Shown piece by piece: positions 1 through 7,780 of a stretch of DNA of 11,396 nt. The notes beneath the pieces are model-generated. The model ran no database searches, was not told the DNA's origin, and was given only the letters and a program-made list of their open reading frames with translations. Source of the stretch: DATBDM01 sp036269915 (GTDB lineage Bacteria; Actinomycetota; Thermoleophilia; Solirubrobacterales; Solirubrobacteraceae); NCBI GenBank assembly GCA_036269915.1, contig DATBDM010000299.1, positions 1 to 11,396 on the forward strand, given 5' to 3'. The translations under genes and the position numbers were made by a program. The first letter of the stretch is position 1; every line of letters begins with the position of its first letter.

Positions 1-1201
<1,201 letters not shown>

Positions 1202-1202
<1 letters not shown>

Positions 1203-1846
1203 CACTCCGCGTCCTTCTGCTGCTGCCAGTACGTGATCGCCGTGGCGCGGCGGCGCAGCTGCTTGTCCGGCAGCACCTCCCGTCCCGCGCGGCAGTCTTC
1301 CACGATCGCGTCGCAGTCGGCCGCGTCGAGCGGGCCGACGTACTCGCCGTTGACCGACGCCATCGGCGCGATGTCGCACGCGCCGAGGCACTCGAACGAG
1401 CGCACGTCGAAGTCCGGGTCGTCGCCCGCCGCGTCGAGCATCTGCACCAGCAGCTCGTCGGCGCCGCGCAGCGAGCACGAGATGTTCGTGCAGACGTAGA
1501 TGTCGTTGCGGCCCTTCGGGACCGTGGAGAACATGTCGTAGAAGGTCGCCACCGCGCTCAGGTAGGCCGGCGTTACGCGCATCACGCAGGCCGCCTGCTC
1601 GATCGCCGTCGGCGAGCACCAGCCGTGCACGCTCTGGACGGCGTGCAGTGCCGGGATCGACGCCGAGCGCACGTCCGGGTACTTGGCCATGTGGGCCTCG
1701 ATCTCCGCGCGCAGGTCGGCGGGCACCGGCGTCGTCGCGGGATCGGGGACGACCGCCGGGTCCTTCCAGAGGTCGGCGGCGTCGTCCCAGCCGGGGACGC
1801 GCGAGCCGTGTGCGAAACGGCGGACCTTGCTCGGATCGATGGCCAT
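1202..1846 (-). CDS. nuoE: NADH-quinone oxidoreductase subunit E (NuoE, 24 kDa, 2Fe-2S)
   Basis: NuoE is the thioredoxin-like 2Fe-2S subunit carrying cluster N1a and pairs with NuoF in the NADH dehydrogenase module. The product is 214 residues. The helical N-terminal domain is recognisable at about 45-105 (SIPALHAVQSVHGW, ATFYDMFS). The N1a ligands are Cys119 and Cys124 (CTNISC, Cys-x4-Cys) plus Cys153 and Cys157 (CLGAC, Cys-x3-Cys), the standard spacing. About 40 residues precede the conserved domain (Asp/Pro/Ala-rich) and about 30 follow the last conserved block, so it is longer than the usual 160-170 residue enzymes. ATG at 1846 is chosen because it overlaps the nuoD stop by one base (TGATG). 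The open frame continues upstream in another frame of nuoD, but that extension looks like an antisense-of-codon artefact with Arg/Ala-rich content. Confidence 0.96.
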
Positions 1847-3183
1847 CAGCGGTCGATCCCGCCCAGGATGGGGTCGAGCATCGCGAGCGTCGCGATCAGG
1901 TCGGCGAGGTAGAGGTCCTTCACCATCGGGCGCAGCGCCTGCAGGTTCACGAACGAGGGGTCGCGCATGTGCACGCGCGCCGGCTTGGAAGAGCCGTCGG
2001 CGCGCACGAAGCAGCCGAGCTCGCCGCGCGGGGACTCGATCGGGTAGTACGCCTCGCCCGGCGGGACCCGGAAGCCCTCGGTGACGAGCTTGAAGTGATG
2101 GATCAGCGCCTCCATCGAGGTCGCCAGCTCGTGGCGCGGCGGCAGCGCGTACTTGCGGTCGGAGGTGATGTAGTCGCCCTCCGGCAGCCCGTCGAGCGCC
2201 TGGTCGATGATCTTCACCGACTCGCGCATCTCGGCCATCCGCACGCGGTAGCGGTCGTAGTTGTCGCCGATCGTGCCGACCGGGATCTTGAACTCGAAGT
2301 CCTCGTAGCTGCAGTACGGGGTCGCCTTGCGCAGGTCCCAGGTGTTGCCGGTCGCGCGCAGCAGCGGGCCGGTCACGCCGAGGTCGAGCAGCGTCTGCTC
2401 GTCGACCGGCGCGACGCCGTGCAGGCGCTCGAGCACGATCTGGTTCTTGTCGATGAGGTCCTCGTACTGCGTGATGCGCGTCGGGAACTGCGCGGTGAAC
2501 TCGCGGACCTTCTCGGCGAAGCCCAGCGGGATGTCCTCGATGACGCCGCCGACCTGGAAGTAGCGCGTGTGCATGCGCTGACCGGAGGACATCTCGAAGA
2601 GGTCGAGGATCAGGTCGCGGTCGCGCCAGCCGTACCAGAAGACCGACATCGCGCCGAGGTCGAGCCCGCCGGTCGCCAGCCACAGCAGGTGCGAGGCGAT
2701 CCGGTTGAGCTCCATGTGGATGACGCGCAGGTACTGGCCGCGCTTGGGGACCTCGATCCCGAGCAGCGTCTCGACCGCGCCGCAGTACGCGAGCGCGTTG
2801 AAGTAGTAGGCGAGGTAGTCCATCCGTTCGACGACGGGGATGACCTTCCAGTACGCCTTGTCCTCGGCGGTCTTCTCGATGCCCGTGTGGACGTAGCCGA
2901 TCATCGGCTTGATGTCGCGCACGACCTCGCCGTCGAGCGTGGTCAGCAGGCGAAGCACGCCGTGCGTCGCGGGATGGTGCGGGCCGAGGTTGAGGGTGAG
3001 CAGCTCCTCGTCGGGGTGCTCGATGTGCGAGACCTCGATCGAGTCCTCGAGCTCGCGATAGGGCATGTGCGGCGTCGGCGCCGCGACCGCGCCGCCCTGC
3101 TCGCCGCCGATCGTGCCCGCCGTCCCACTGCCTCGCGCTGCGCGCTCGCCACCGCTTCGCCCGCGCGCGTCGCTCTCGCTCAT
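1846..3183 (-). CDS. nuoD: NADH-quinone oxidoreductase subunit D (NuoD, 49 kDa)
   Basis: NuoD is the 49 kDa subunit that forms the quinone-binding cavity with NuoB at the membrane junction. It is related to NiFe-hydrogenase large subunits but lacks their metal site. The protein is 445 residues from ATG 3183. The conserved core starts near residue 40; key features are GPHHPATHG (68-75) and VERMDYLAYY (118-127). His74 and Tyr123 are 49 residues apart, the same spacing as the quinone-site His and Tyr in Thermus Nqo4 (from memory, H38 and Y87). The C-terminus (DPILGGIDR) is typical. The start overlaps the nuoC stop by ATGA, which supports it over the internal Met40 at 3066. Residues 1-39 are Gly/Ala/Arg/Ser-rich, low-complexity and unlike the core. 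No hydrogenase-type Cys pairs are present, as expected for NuoD. Confidence 0.97.
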   Translation of the reverse strand: MSESDARGRSGGERAARGSGTAGTIGGEQGGAVAAPTPHMPYRELEDSIEVSHIEHPDEELLTLNLGPHHPATHGVLRLLTTLDGEVVRDIKPMIGYVHTGIEKTAEDKAYWKVIPVVERMDYLAYYFNALAYCGAVETLLGIEVPKRGQYLRVIHMELNRIASHLLWLATGGLDLGAMSVFWYGWRDRDLILDLFEMSSGQRMHTRYFQVGGVIEDIPLGFAEKVREFTAQFPTRITQYEDLIDKNQIVLERLHGVAPVDEQTLLDLGVTGPLLRATGNTWDLRKATPYCSYEDFEFKIPVGTIGDNYDRYRVRMAEMRESVKIIDQALDGLPEGDYITSDRKYALPPRHELATSMEALIHHFKLVTEGFRVPPGEAYYPIESPRGELGCFVRADGSSKPARVHMRDPSFVNLQALRPMVKDLYLADLIATLAMLDPILGGIDR

Positions 3184-3698
3184 GACTGCTCCCACCACCC
3201 CGGCTCCGTCGGCTCGTTGTGCGTGAAGAGGACCGGCTCGCCGCCGACCGGGAAGTCGCGCCGCTGCGGGTATCCGACGTAGTCCTCGGGCAGCAGGATC
3301 CGGCGCAGGTCGGGATGGCCGTCGAAGACCACGCCGAACATGTCGAAGATCTCGCGCTCCTGGTGGTCTGCGGTCGGCCACTGCGGCGTCACCGACGGGA
3401 TCGCCGGCCCGTCGAGCCCGACGCGCGTGGTCACCGTGACGCGGTCGACCTCGACCATGTCGAGCAGCTCGTAGTGCACGCCGAGGCGCGGCTCGTCGGG
3501 GAAGTAGTCCAGCCCGTGCACCGAGGCCATGAACGAGAAGCCCTTGCCGCGCAGCAGCTCGAGCACCTCGCGGATCGAGCCGGGGGCGACGTGCAGCGCG
3601 GCCTTGCCGCGGAAGAACGTCGTCCCGGTGACGGAGTCCTCGCCGTGGGCGTCCTTGACCTCGGAGGCGATCAGCTCGAGGCCGGTGGCGTCAGGCAC
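3180..3698 (-). CDS. nuoC: NADH-quinone oxidoreductase subunit C (NuoC, 30 kDa)
   Basis: NuoC is the 30 kDa accessory core subunit of the complex I connecting arm, packing against NuoD and NuoB. It carries no cofactor. The 172-residue product holds the family signature at about 110-150: ADHQEREIFDMFG, then DGHPDLRRILLPEDY and YPQRRDFP. An N-terminal alpha/beta domain includes the segment ASVHGLDYFP (58-67). The start is GTG at 3698, 8 nt inside the end of nuoB; I see no Shine-Dalgarno motif ahead of it, so initiation probably depends on ribosomes finishing nuoB. The 3' end overlaps nuoD by four bases. NuoC and NuoD are separate here, unlike the fused NuoCD of enterobacteria. Confidence 0.95.
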   Translation of the reverse strand: MPDATGLELIASEVKDAHGEDSVTGTTFFRGKAALHVAPGSIREVLELLRGKGFSFMASVHGLDYFPDEPRLGVHYELLDMVEVDRVTVTTRVGLDGPAIPSVTPQWPTADHQEREIFDMFGVVFDGHPDLRRILLPEDYVGYPQRRDFPVGGEPVLFTHNEPTEPGWWEQS

Positions 3699-4377
3699 TC
3701 GTGCCCGCCCGTCCGCCGCCGGAGATGCCGACCGCGTGGCGGGCCGCCTCGAGATCGAGCTCGGACTCGACGAACTCCTCGGTGCCGCGGCCGCCGTAGC
3801 GGGAGCGCCAGCCGAGGTCGGGCTTGGCCATGACCATCGCGCGCAGCTTGAGGATCCCGTAGACCAGGGCCTCCGGTCGTGGCGGACAGCCCGGGATGTG
3901 CAGATCGACCGGCATGAACTTGTCCGCCGGGACGATCGCGTAGTTGTTGAAGACGCCCTGCGAGGACGAGCAGGCGCCCATCGCGATCGCCCACTTGGGC
4001 TCGAGCATCTGGTCGTAGACGCGGCGGACGACCGGCGCCATCTTGATCGCGATCCGACCCGAGATGATCATCAGGTCGGCCTGGCGCGGCGACGCGCGGA
4101 AGGCCTCGAAGCCGAAGCGCGCGATGTCCACGCGCGAGTTGACCGAGCCCATCATCTCGATCGCGCAGCACGCGAGACCGAAGGTGGCGGGCATGAAGGC
4201 GTTGCCCCGCGCCCAGTTGGCGGCCTTGTCCATGGTCGTCGTGAGCAGGCGCTCCTCGACGTGCTGATCGAGCTCCGGTCCCTCGAGCTCGCCCTGCAGC
4301 ATCCGCTTGGCGTTGAGCTGCCGCGACCGGAAGTCGCCGCCTGCGCCGTTGCCGAGCCGTTCGCGTGTTACTTCCAT
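3691..4377 (-). CDS. nuoB: NADH-quinone oxidoreductase subunit B (NuoB/PSST, cluster N2)
   Basis: NuoB carries the terminal 4Fe-4S cluster N2, which hands electrons to quinone. It is 228 residues. The four N2 ligands are visible as the adjacent pair Cys70-Cys71 (GLACCAIEMM), Cys136 (MGACSSSQG) and Cys164 (PGCPPRPEAL). The region 49-130 matches the family throughout (NWARGNAFMPATFG, RQADLMIISGRI). The N-terminal stretch 1-48 precedes the usual family start near Met49 and is variable; ATG 4377 is preferred because it overlaps the last codons of nuoA (10 nt), but Met26 or Met49 cannot be excluded. The C-terminal 30 residues after the core are an ordinary variable tail ending in a Gly-rich segment. 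The gene overlaps nuoC by 8 nt. Confidence 0.96.
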   Translation of the reverse strand: MEVTRERLGNGAGGDFRSRQLNAKRMLQGELEGPELDQHVEERLLTTTMDKAANWARGNAFMPATFGLACCAIEMMGSVNSRVDIARFGFEAFRASPRQADLMIISGRIAIKMAPVVRRVYDQMLEPKWAIAMGACSSSQGVFNNYAIVPADKFMPVDLHIPGCPPRPEALVYGILKLRAMVMAKPDLGWRSRYGGRGTEEFVESELDLEAARHAVGISGGGRAGTSA

Positions 4378-4730
4378 TCGAGGGCTCCTCGTCGCCAGAC
4401 GTACACGAAGGCGACCATCAGCAGGACGATGAACACGACGGTCTCCACGAGGGCGAACGTCCCGAACGCCTTCAGCTGGATCGCCACCGGGAACAGGAAG
4501 ATCGTCTCGATGTCGAACAGGATGAAGAGCATCGCGACGAGGTAGAAGGAGATGCCGAAGCGGAAGCTCTTCTTGACCTCCGACGGCATCCCGCTCTCAT
4601 ACGGATCCGCCGTCGCCTTCGTGTGCCGCCGGTTCTTGGGGCCGAGCCACGTGTTGACGTTGGCGAAGATGAACCCCAGCCCAGCGCCGAGCACCAGGAA
4701 GACGATCGCTGGAAGGTATGAGCGGATCAC
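4368..4730 (-). CDS. nuoA: NADH-quinone oxidoreductase subunit A (NuoA)
   Basis: NuoA is a small membrane subunit of complex I near the quinone channel. The 120-residue product has three predicted transmembrane helices (about 4-24, 58-80 and 91-112). It contains the conserved loop DPYESGMPS (42-50), the acidic helix motif LFDIETIFLFP (71-81) and a GALEW end (115-119). Asp73 and Glu75 correspond to the conserved acidic pair of the family. It is the first gene of the nuo run. The start is GTG at 4730; an in-frame TAA lies only five codons upstream, so no earlier start is possible. No purine-rich Shine-Dalgarno element is visible before it. Confidence 0.95.
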   Translation of the reverse strand: MIRSYLPAIVFLVLGAGLGFIFANVNTWLGPKNRRHTKATADPYESGMPSEVKKSFRFGISFYLVAMLFILFDIETIFLFPVAIQLKAFGTFALVETVVFIVLLMVAFVYVWRRGALEWK

Positions 4731-4809
4731 CGTGTCGGAGGTTTAGCAGACAGAGAGGTGTTTGTGCGGATGTGTTACTTAGTGCGGAATTGCACGCTCT
4801 GCCGCCGGT
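4731..4809 (-). promoter_or_regulatory. Probable nuo operon promoter region
   Basis: This 79 bp gap separates the stop of the upstream membrane-protein gene from the nuoA GTG, is AT-richer than its surroundings, and is the only non-coding place for a dedicated nuo promoter. On the minus strand TGCTAAACC (TAAACC at 4745-4740) ends 9 nt before the GTG; TG one base before the hexamer resembles an extended -10, but the hexamer matches TATAAT at only three positions. I cannot identify a convincing -35. Read-through from the flavin reductase unit upstream is an alternative. Confidence 0.3.
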
Positions 4810-5250
4810 TCACAGCAGTCCTGCCGCGCGCACGCCGAGCAGGGCCACGACGCCCGCCGAAGCGGCCATTACCCCCATTTCCCTCCCGAGGATCGCGTGG
4901 ACGAGCTCGGCCTGTTCATCCGCGGACAGCCGCTCGACGTCGGCGCGGCCCTCCAGGTCGCGGTTCTCGAGGATCTGGTCGGCCGAGACGAGCCGCAACT
5001 GCTCGGCCACGAAGGACACCGCGAGGGGCACCAGCCCGTAGATCAGGTGCAGCCGCGGGAGGTCGTCCCCCTGCAGCAGGAGGATCGCCCCGTCGAGCGC
5101 TTCGACGACCACGAGCGCCTGCCCGGCGCGCAGCAGCGGCCAGAAGAGCCGCGACGTCCGGCCGCGCCGCCACTGCACGCCGCCGAGCACGGCCGCGAGC
5201 GCGTTGACGGCGATCAGCGCGGTGCCGAGCGCGATGTGGAAGGCGGTCAT
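4810..5250 (-). CDS. Unrecognised four-helix membrane protein
   Basis: I do not recognise this 146-residue protein. Four hydrophobic segments are visible (about 4-25, 37-59, 66-84 and 124-145). A charged segment at about 85-122, rich in Asp, Glu and Arg (LVSADQILENRDLE and following), lies between helices 3 and 4 and probably faces the cytoplasm. His5 and His68 lie in or next to helices, but there is no paired-His pattern that would argue for haem b. It starts at ATG 5250, overlapping the flavin reductase stop by ATGA, so it is almost certainly co-translated with that gene. A functional link to the reductase (membrane redox partner or anchor) is only inference from the coupling. No longer upstream start is sensible because the frame would run through the reductase gene. 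Confidence 0.8.
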   Translation of the reverse strand: MTAFHIALGTALIAVNALAAVLGGVQWRRGRTSRLFWPLLRAGQALVVVEALDGAILLLQGDDLPRLHLIYGLVPLAVSFVAEQLRLVSADQILENRDLEGRADVERLSADEQAELVHAILGREMGVMAASAGVVALLGVRAAGLL

Positions 5251-5735
5251 GTCCGGAACGTTCCCCGGTACCAGATGATCGGCTCGCGGTCGTCGGGCGC
5301 GGTCTCGGCCGCCTCGACCGCGCCGATCCCGATCGTGTGGTCGCCGCCGGGCACGAGCCGCTCGAGCCGGCAGCCGACCCACGCGAGCCCGCCCTCGATC
5401 ACCGGGATGCCGTCCTGCACCGTGTGCGCCACCTCGGCGAACTTGGCGTGCTCGGGCGCCTTGGAGGCGAACAGCCGCGCGAGGTCCTCCTGACCGCTGG
5501 CGAGCACGTTGACGCCGAAGCGCTCGGTCTCGCGGACGACGTTGAGCGTACGCGCGGTGTTGTCGAAGCACACGAGCAGCAGCAGCGGCTCGAGCGACAG
5601 CGAGCAGACGGCGTTGGCCGTCATCCCCACGGGACCCTCCGGAGAGGTGGCGGTGACCACCGTGACGCCGGTCGCGAAGGTGCCCATCACGGAGCGGAAG
5701 CGATCGGGGCCGACGGGCTGCAGGGGCTCGGTCAT
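5247..5735 (-). CDS. Flavin reductase-like domain protein (HpaC/short-chain type)
   Basis: This 162-residue protein matches the flavin reductase-like family (split-barrel FMN-binding fold), whose members use NAD(P)H to reduce FMN or FAD, usually for a two-component monooxygenase, in the cytoplasm. Visible features are MGTFATGVTVVTA (17-29), GMTANAVCSLSLEP (37-50), RFGVNVLAS (72-80), the lid-side GDHTIGIGAVEA (131-142) and a typical end IIWYRGTF (153-160). Length is normal. No monooxygenase lies in the window, so the substrate is unknown; an FMN-binding protein without reductase activity is possible. It starts at ATG 5735, 35 bp from the divergent cytochrome gene, and is followed by a membrane protein through an ATGA overlap. 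Confidence 0.9.
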   Translation of the reverse strand: MTEPLQPVGPDRFRSVMGTFATGVTVVTATSPEGPVGMTANAVCSLSLEPLLLLVCFDNTARTLNVVRETERFGVNVLASGQEDLARLFASKAPEHAKFAEVAHTVQDGIPVIEGGLAWVGCRLERLVPGGDHTIGIGAVEAAETAPDDREPIIWYRGTFRT

Positions 5736-5770
5736 GGCGGCGGCATTGTTCCGTATGCTGTGCGCCCCCG
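5736..5770. promoter_or_regulatory. 35 bp divergent promoter region, flavin reductase / cytochrome c
   Basis: Both genes must be expressed from this short gap or from promoters reaching into each other's coding sequence. On the plus strand TATGCT (5754-5759) matches TATAAT at four positions and ends 11 nt before the cytochrome ATG. On the minus strand AACAAT (5750-5745) also matches at four positions and ends 9 nt before the reductase ATG. The two hexamers are 3 bp apart, back to back. A short inverted repeat, GCAT (5743-5746) and ATGC (5755-5758), flanks this core. No good -35 is visible for either direction. Confidence 0.4.
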
Positions 5771-6169
5771 ATGAACCGGTCCCTCCGAATCCTGCTCTCG
5801 ACCGTCGCGGTCGCCGGTGCCACGACCGCCATCGCGTCGTGTGGATCCGAGGGCATCCAGCTCGCGTCCAGCAACCCGGACTACAAGGGTGCCGAGATCT
5901 TCGCCAACCACTGCTCGGGCTGCCATACGCTCAGCGTGGCCGGGACGCAGGGCAGCGCCTACAACGTGCGCACGCGTGAGTACAAGGACGGCCCGAACTT
6001 CGATCAGCGCAAGGAGAACGTGCAGGACGTCCTGTACGCGCTGCGCAACGGCGGCTTCTCCTCGGGCCCCATGCCGCAGGACATCGTGACCGGGTCGAGC
6101 GCCCAGCGCGTCGCCGAGTTCGTGGCCAAGTACTCGGGCGACAAGGTTCCGCACACGGCGACCCCGTAG
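5771..6169 (+). CDS. Monohaem cytochrome c lipoprotein
   Basis: This 132-residue protein is a class I cytochrome c anchored as a lipoprotein on the outer face of the cytoplasmic membrane. Residues 1-23 form a signal peptide with positively charged start and hydrophobic core, ending in the lipobox I-A-S-Cys24. The haem site is CSGCH (Cys48, Cys51, His52), and the likely sixth ligand is Met101 in GPMPQ, at the usual distance. The domain is small and simple, about 95 residues, with a C-terminal helix EFVAKYSG at 116-123. It probably carries electrons between a quinol:cytochrome c step and a terminal oxidase, but no oxidase or bc gene is here, so the partner is unknown. It lies 10 nt ahead of serS and is probably co-transcribed with it. 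I see no Shine-Dalgarno motif before ATG 5771. Confidence 0.93.
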   Translation: MNRSLRILLSTVAVAGATTAIASCGSEGIQLASSNPDYKGAEIFANHCSGCHTLSVAGTQGSAYNVRTREYKDGPNFDQRKENVQDVLYALRNGGFSSGPMPQDIVTGSSAQRVAEFVAKYSGDKVPHTATP

Positions 6170-6179
6170 GGGCGCGCCG

Positions 6180-7436
6180 GTGCTCGACCTGAAGGCGATC
6201 CGCAGCGACCCCGCGCCGGTGCGCGAGGCGCTCGCGCGGCGTCGCGACGGGTCGGAGGAGCGCCTCGACCGGGCACTCGCGCTCGACGAGCGCTGGCGCG
6301 AGCTCGAGACCGAGGTCGGCGACCTCCGCGCACGGCGCAACGCGGGCGCGGCGGCGATCGGCGCGGCGAAGAAGTCCGGCGAGGACGCGTCGGCGGCGAT
6401 CGCCGAGATGCAGCTGCTCTCCCCGAAGCTGAAGGCGCTCGAGACCGAGCACGGCGAGCTCGAGGCACAGCTGCAGGAGACGCTGGCGTCCCTCCCCAAC
6501 CCGCCGGATCCGACCGCCGCCGACGGTGACGCCGTGCTGCGCGAGGTCGGCGAGCCGCGGGTGATCGAACGCCCGCGCGACCACCTCGAGCTGGCCGGCG
6601 GGCTGATCGACATGGAGGCGGGCGCGCGCGTGGCCGGCTCGCGCTTCGCCTACCTGCGCGGCGACCTCGTGCTGCTCGAGCTGGCGCTCGTGCGCTGGGC
6701 GATCGACCTCCTCGGCGCCCGCGGCTTCGAGCCGGTGATCCCGCCGGTGCTCGTGCGCGAGGAGGCGCTGTTCGGCACGGGCTTCCTGCCCGACACCGAG
6801 CAGCAGATCTACCGGCTCGCCGACGACCAGTTGTTCCTGGCCGGAACGAGCGAGGTCGCGCTCGCATCGCTGCACGCGGGTGCGGTGCTCGACGGCTCGG
6901 AGCTGCCGCTGCGCTACGCCGGCTTCTCCCCCTGCTTCCGGCGCGAGGCGGGCGCCGCCGGCCGCGACACGCGCGGCATCTTCCGCGTGCATCAGTTCGA
7001 CAAGGTCGAGATGTTCAGCTTCGTCGAGCCGGACGCCGCGGTCGACGAGCACGAGCGCCTGCTCGGCATCGAGGAGGAGATCCTCCAGGCCCTCGAGATC
7101 CCCTACCGCGTGGTCAACATCTCGGTCGACGACCTCGGTTCCTCGGCGGTCAAGAAGTACGATTGCGAGGCGTGGATGCCCAGCCAGGAGCGCTACCGCG
7201 AGGTGACCTCGACGTCGAACACGACCGACTTCCAGTCTCGCCGGCTCGACATCCGCTACCGGCCGTCCGAAGGCCGCCCGCGCCACGTGTCGACGCTCAA
7301 CGGCACGGCCGTGACGTGGCGCCACATGATCGCCCTGCTCGAGAACGGCCAGCTCGAGGACGGCTCGGTCCGGCTGCCCGAGGTGCTGCAGGCCTGGGGT
7401 GCCCCGGCGGTGCTGCGGGTAGGCGAGACGCCATGA
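6180..7436 (+). CDS. serS: Seryl-tRNA synthetase
   Basis: SerS charges tRNA-Ser, and tRNA-Sec where present, with serine in the cytoplasm. The 418-residue length is normal for bacterial enzymes. Residues about 25-105 form the long antiparallel coiled-coil arm that holds the tRNA variable arm. The catalytic domain shows the serine-binding TSE (223-225), motif 2 FRREAG (253-258) followed by GRDTRGIFRVHQFDKVE, and motif 3 NGTAV with Arg381 and IALLENGQ (384-391). The start is GTG at 6180, supported by AGGGG at 6168-6172, 7 nt upstream and overlapping the cytochrome stop. The beginning MLDLKAIR is typical of the family. It is 10 nt downstream of the cytochrome gene and overlaps the next small gene by ATGA. 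Confidence 0.98.
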   Translation: MLDLKAIRSDPAPVREALARRRDGSEERLDRALALDERWRELETEVGDLRARRNAGAAAIGAAKKSGEDASAAIAEMQLLSPKLKALETEHGELEAQLQETLASLPNPPDPTAADGDAVLREVGEPRVIERPRDHLELAGGLIDMEAGARVAGSRFAYLRGDLVLLELALVRWAIDLLGARGFEPVIPPVLVREEALFGTGFLPDTEQQIYRLADDQLFLAGTSEVALASLHAGAVLDGSELPLRYAGFSPCFRREAGAAGRDTRGIFRVHQFDKVEMFSFVEPDAAVDEHERLLGIEEEILQALEIPYRVVNISVDDLGSSAVKKYDCEAWMPSQERYREVTSTSNTTDFQSRRLDIRYRPSEGRPRHVSTLNGTAVTWRHMIALLENGQLEDGSVRLPEVLQAWGAPAVLRVGETP

Positions 7437-7612
7437 CGGACCGCGAGACCCCGATCACCCCGCCCGACCCCGACGTCCCCGCCGAGCCGCCGCCCGCGGA
7501 CGACGGCACGCCGGAGATCGACGACCAGCCGCTCGGCGTCCCCGCCGACCTCGACGAGGACGACGCCCCGCTCCCGGGTCTGCCGGAGTCCGAGCCGCCG
7601 CAGGCGGACTAG
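7433..7612 (+). CDS. Small acidic, proline-rich hypothetical protein coupled to serS
   Basis: I do not recognise this 59-residue product. It contains 18 acidic residues (12 Asp, 6 Glu), 16 prolines, one Arg and no Lys or Cys. It is therefore extremely acidic, almost certainly disordered, and has no signal peptide or hydrophobic segment. Its ATG sits in the serS stop as ATGA, and AGGCGAG lies about 8 nt upstream as a modest ribosome-binding site. Position argues that it is translated by ribosomes leaving serS. The composition could be fortuitous in high-GC DNA, but Asp/Pro content this high is not what a random frame in such DNA typically gives (Arg/Ala/Gly dominate), which supports a real gene. 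Function unknown. Confidence 0.65.
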   Translation: MTDRETPITPPDPDVPAEPPPADDGTPEIDDQPLGVPADLDEDDAPLPGLPESEPPQAD

Positions 7613-7672
7613 CGCCCCGAACCTCCACCGCGCTGGGTAGGGAGTCGATCCAGATCGCCGGCGCGCGCCGAC

Positions 7673-7695
7673 TTTGCCTCCGCCCTGGAGGCGAA
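7673..7695 (+). terminator. GC-rich hairpin, possible terminator after the serS unit
   Basis: TTTGCCTCC (7673-7681) pairs with GGAGGCGAA (7687-7695) around a five-base loop, giving a 9 bp stem with one G-U pair. It lies 60 nt after the stop of the small acidic gene and before the promoter of the next gene, a sensible place for termination. No T-run follows, so intrinsic termination in the classical form is doubtful; non-canonical termination is possible. A separate 12 bp palindrome CGGCGCGCGCCG sits just upstream at 7659-7670. Confidence 0.35.
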
Positions 7696-7765
7696 CTCGG
7701 CGCGGATCACGCTCCCCTACCCGGCCACAGTTGACGTTCGCCTGCGCGGGGCGAGAACGGCGCGC

Positions 7766-7771
7766 TAAGAT
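7766..7771 (+). promoter_or_regulatory. Probable -10 element of the 7781 gene
   Basis: TAAGAT matches TATAAT at four positions, including the key TA at the start and T at the end, and ends 9 nt before ATG 7781. This would place transcription start within a few bases of the start codon, and no Shine-Dalgarno motif lies between. TTGACG at 7731-7736 looks like a -35 but is 29 nt away, too far to pair with this hexamer. The rest of the 168 bp gap (7613-7780) holds only the hairpin described separately. Confidence 0.4.
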
Positions 7772-7780
7772 CCGCTTACT

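Noticed and set aside
3064..3066. Internal ATG of nuoD (Met40) as the true start
   Set aside because: It matches the conserved core better, but the upstream ATG at 3183 overlaps the nuoC stop in the ATGA arrangement typical of this operon. Kept as an alternative, not as the call.
1648..3282. Plus-strand open frame of 544 codons opposite nuoE and nuoD
   Set aside because: Antisense to conserved complex I genes; its product is a low-complexity Arg/Val/Asp/Leu sequence with no recognisable motif.
5931..7325. Minus-strand open frame of 464 codons opposite cytochrome c and serS
   Set aside because: It spans two strongly supported genes in antisense and is compositionally biased (Arg/Ala/Glu/Val-rich).
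7659..7670. CGGCGCGCGCCG, perfect 12 bp palindrome
   Set aside because: Alternating G/C palindromes are expected by chance in such GC-rich DNA, and it is not placed next to a promoter or start codon.
7731..7771. TTGACG at 7731-7736 as a -35 paired with TAAGAT at 7766-7771
   Set aside because: The spacer would be 29 nt, far beyond the 16-19 nt tolerated; no -10-like hexamer lies at the right distance from TTGACG.
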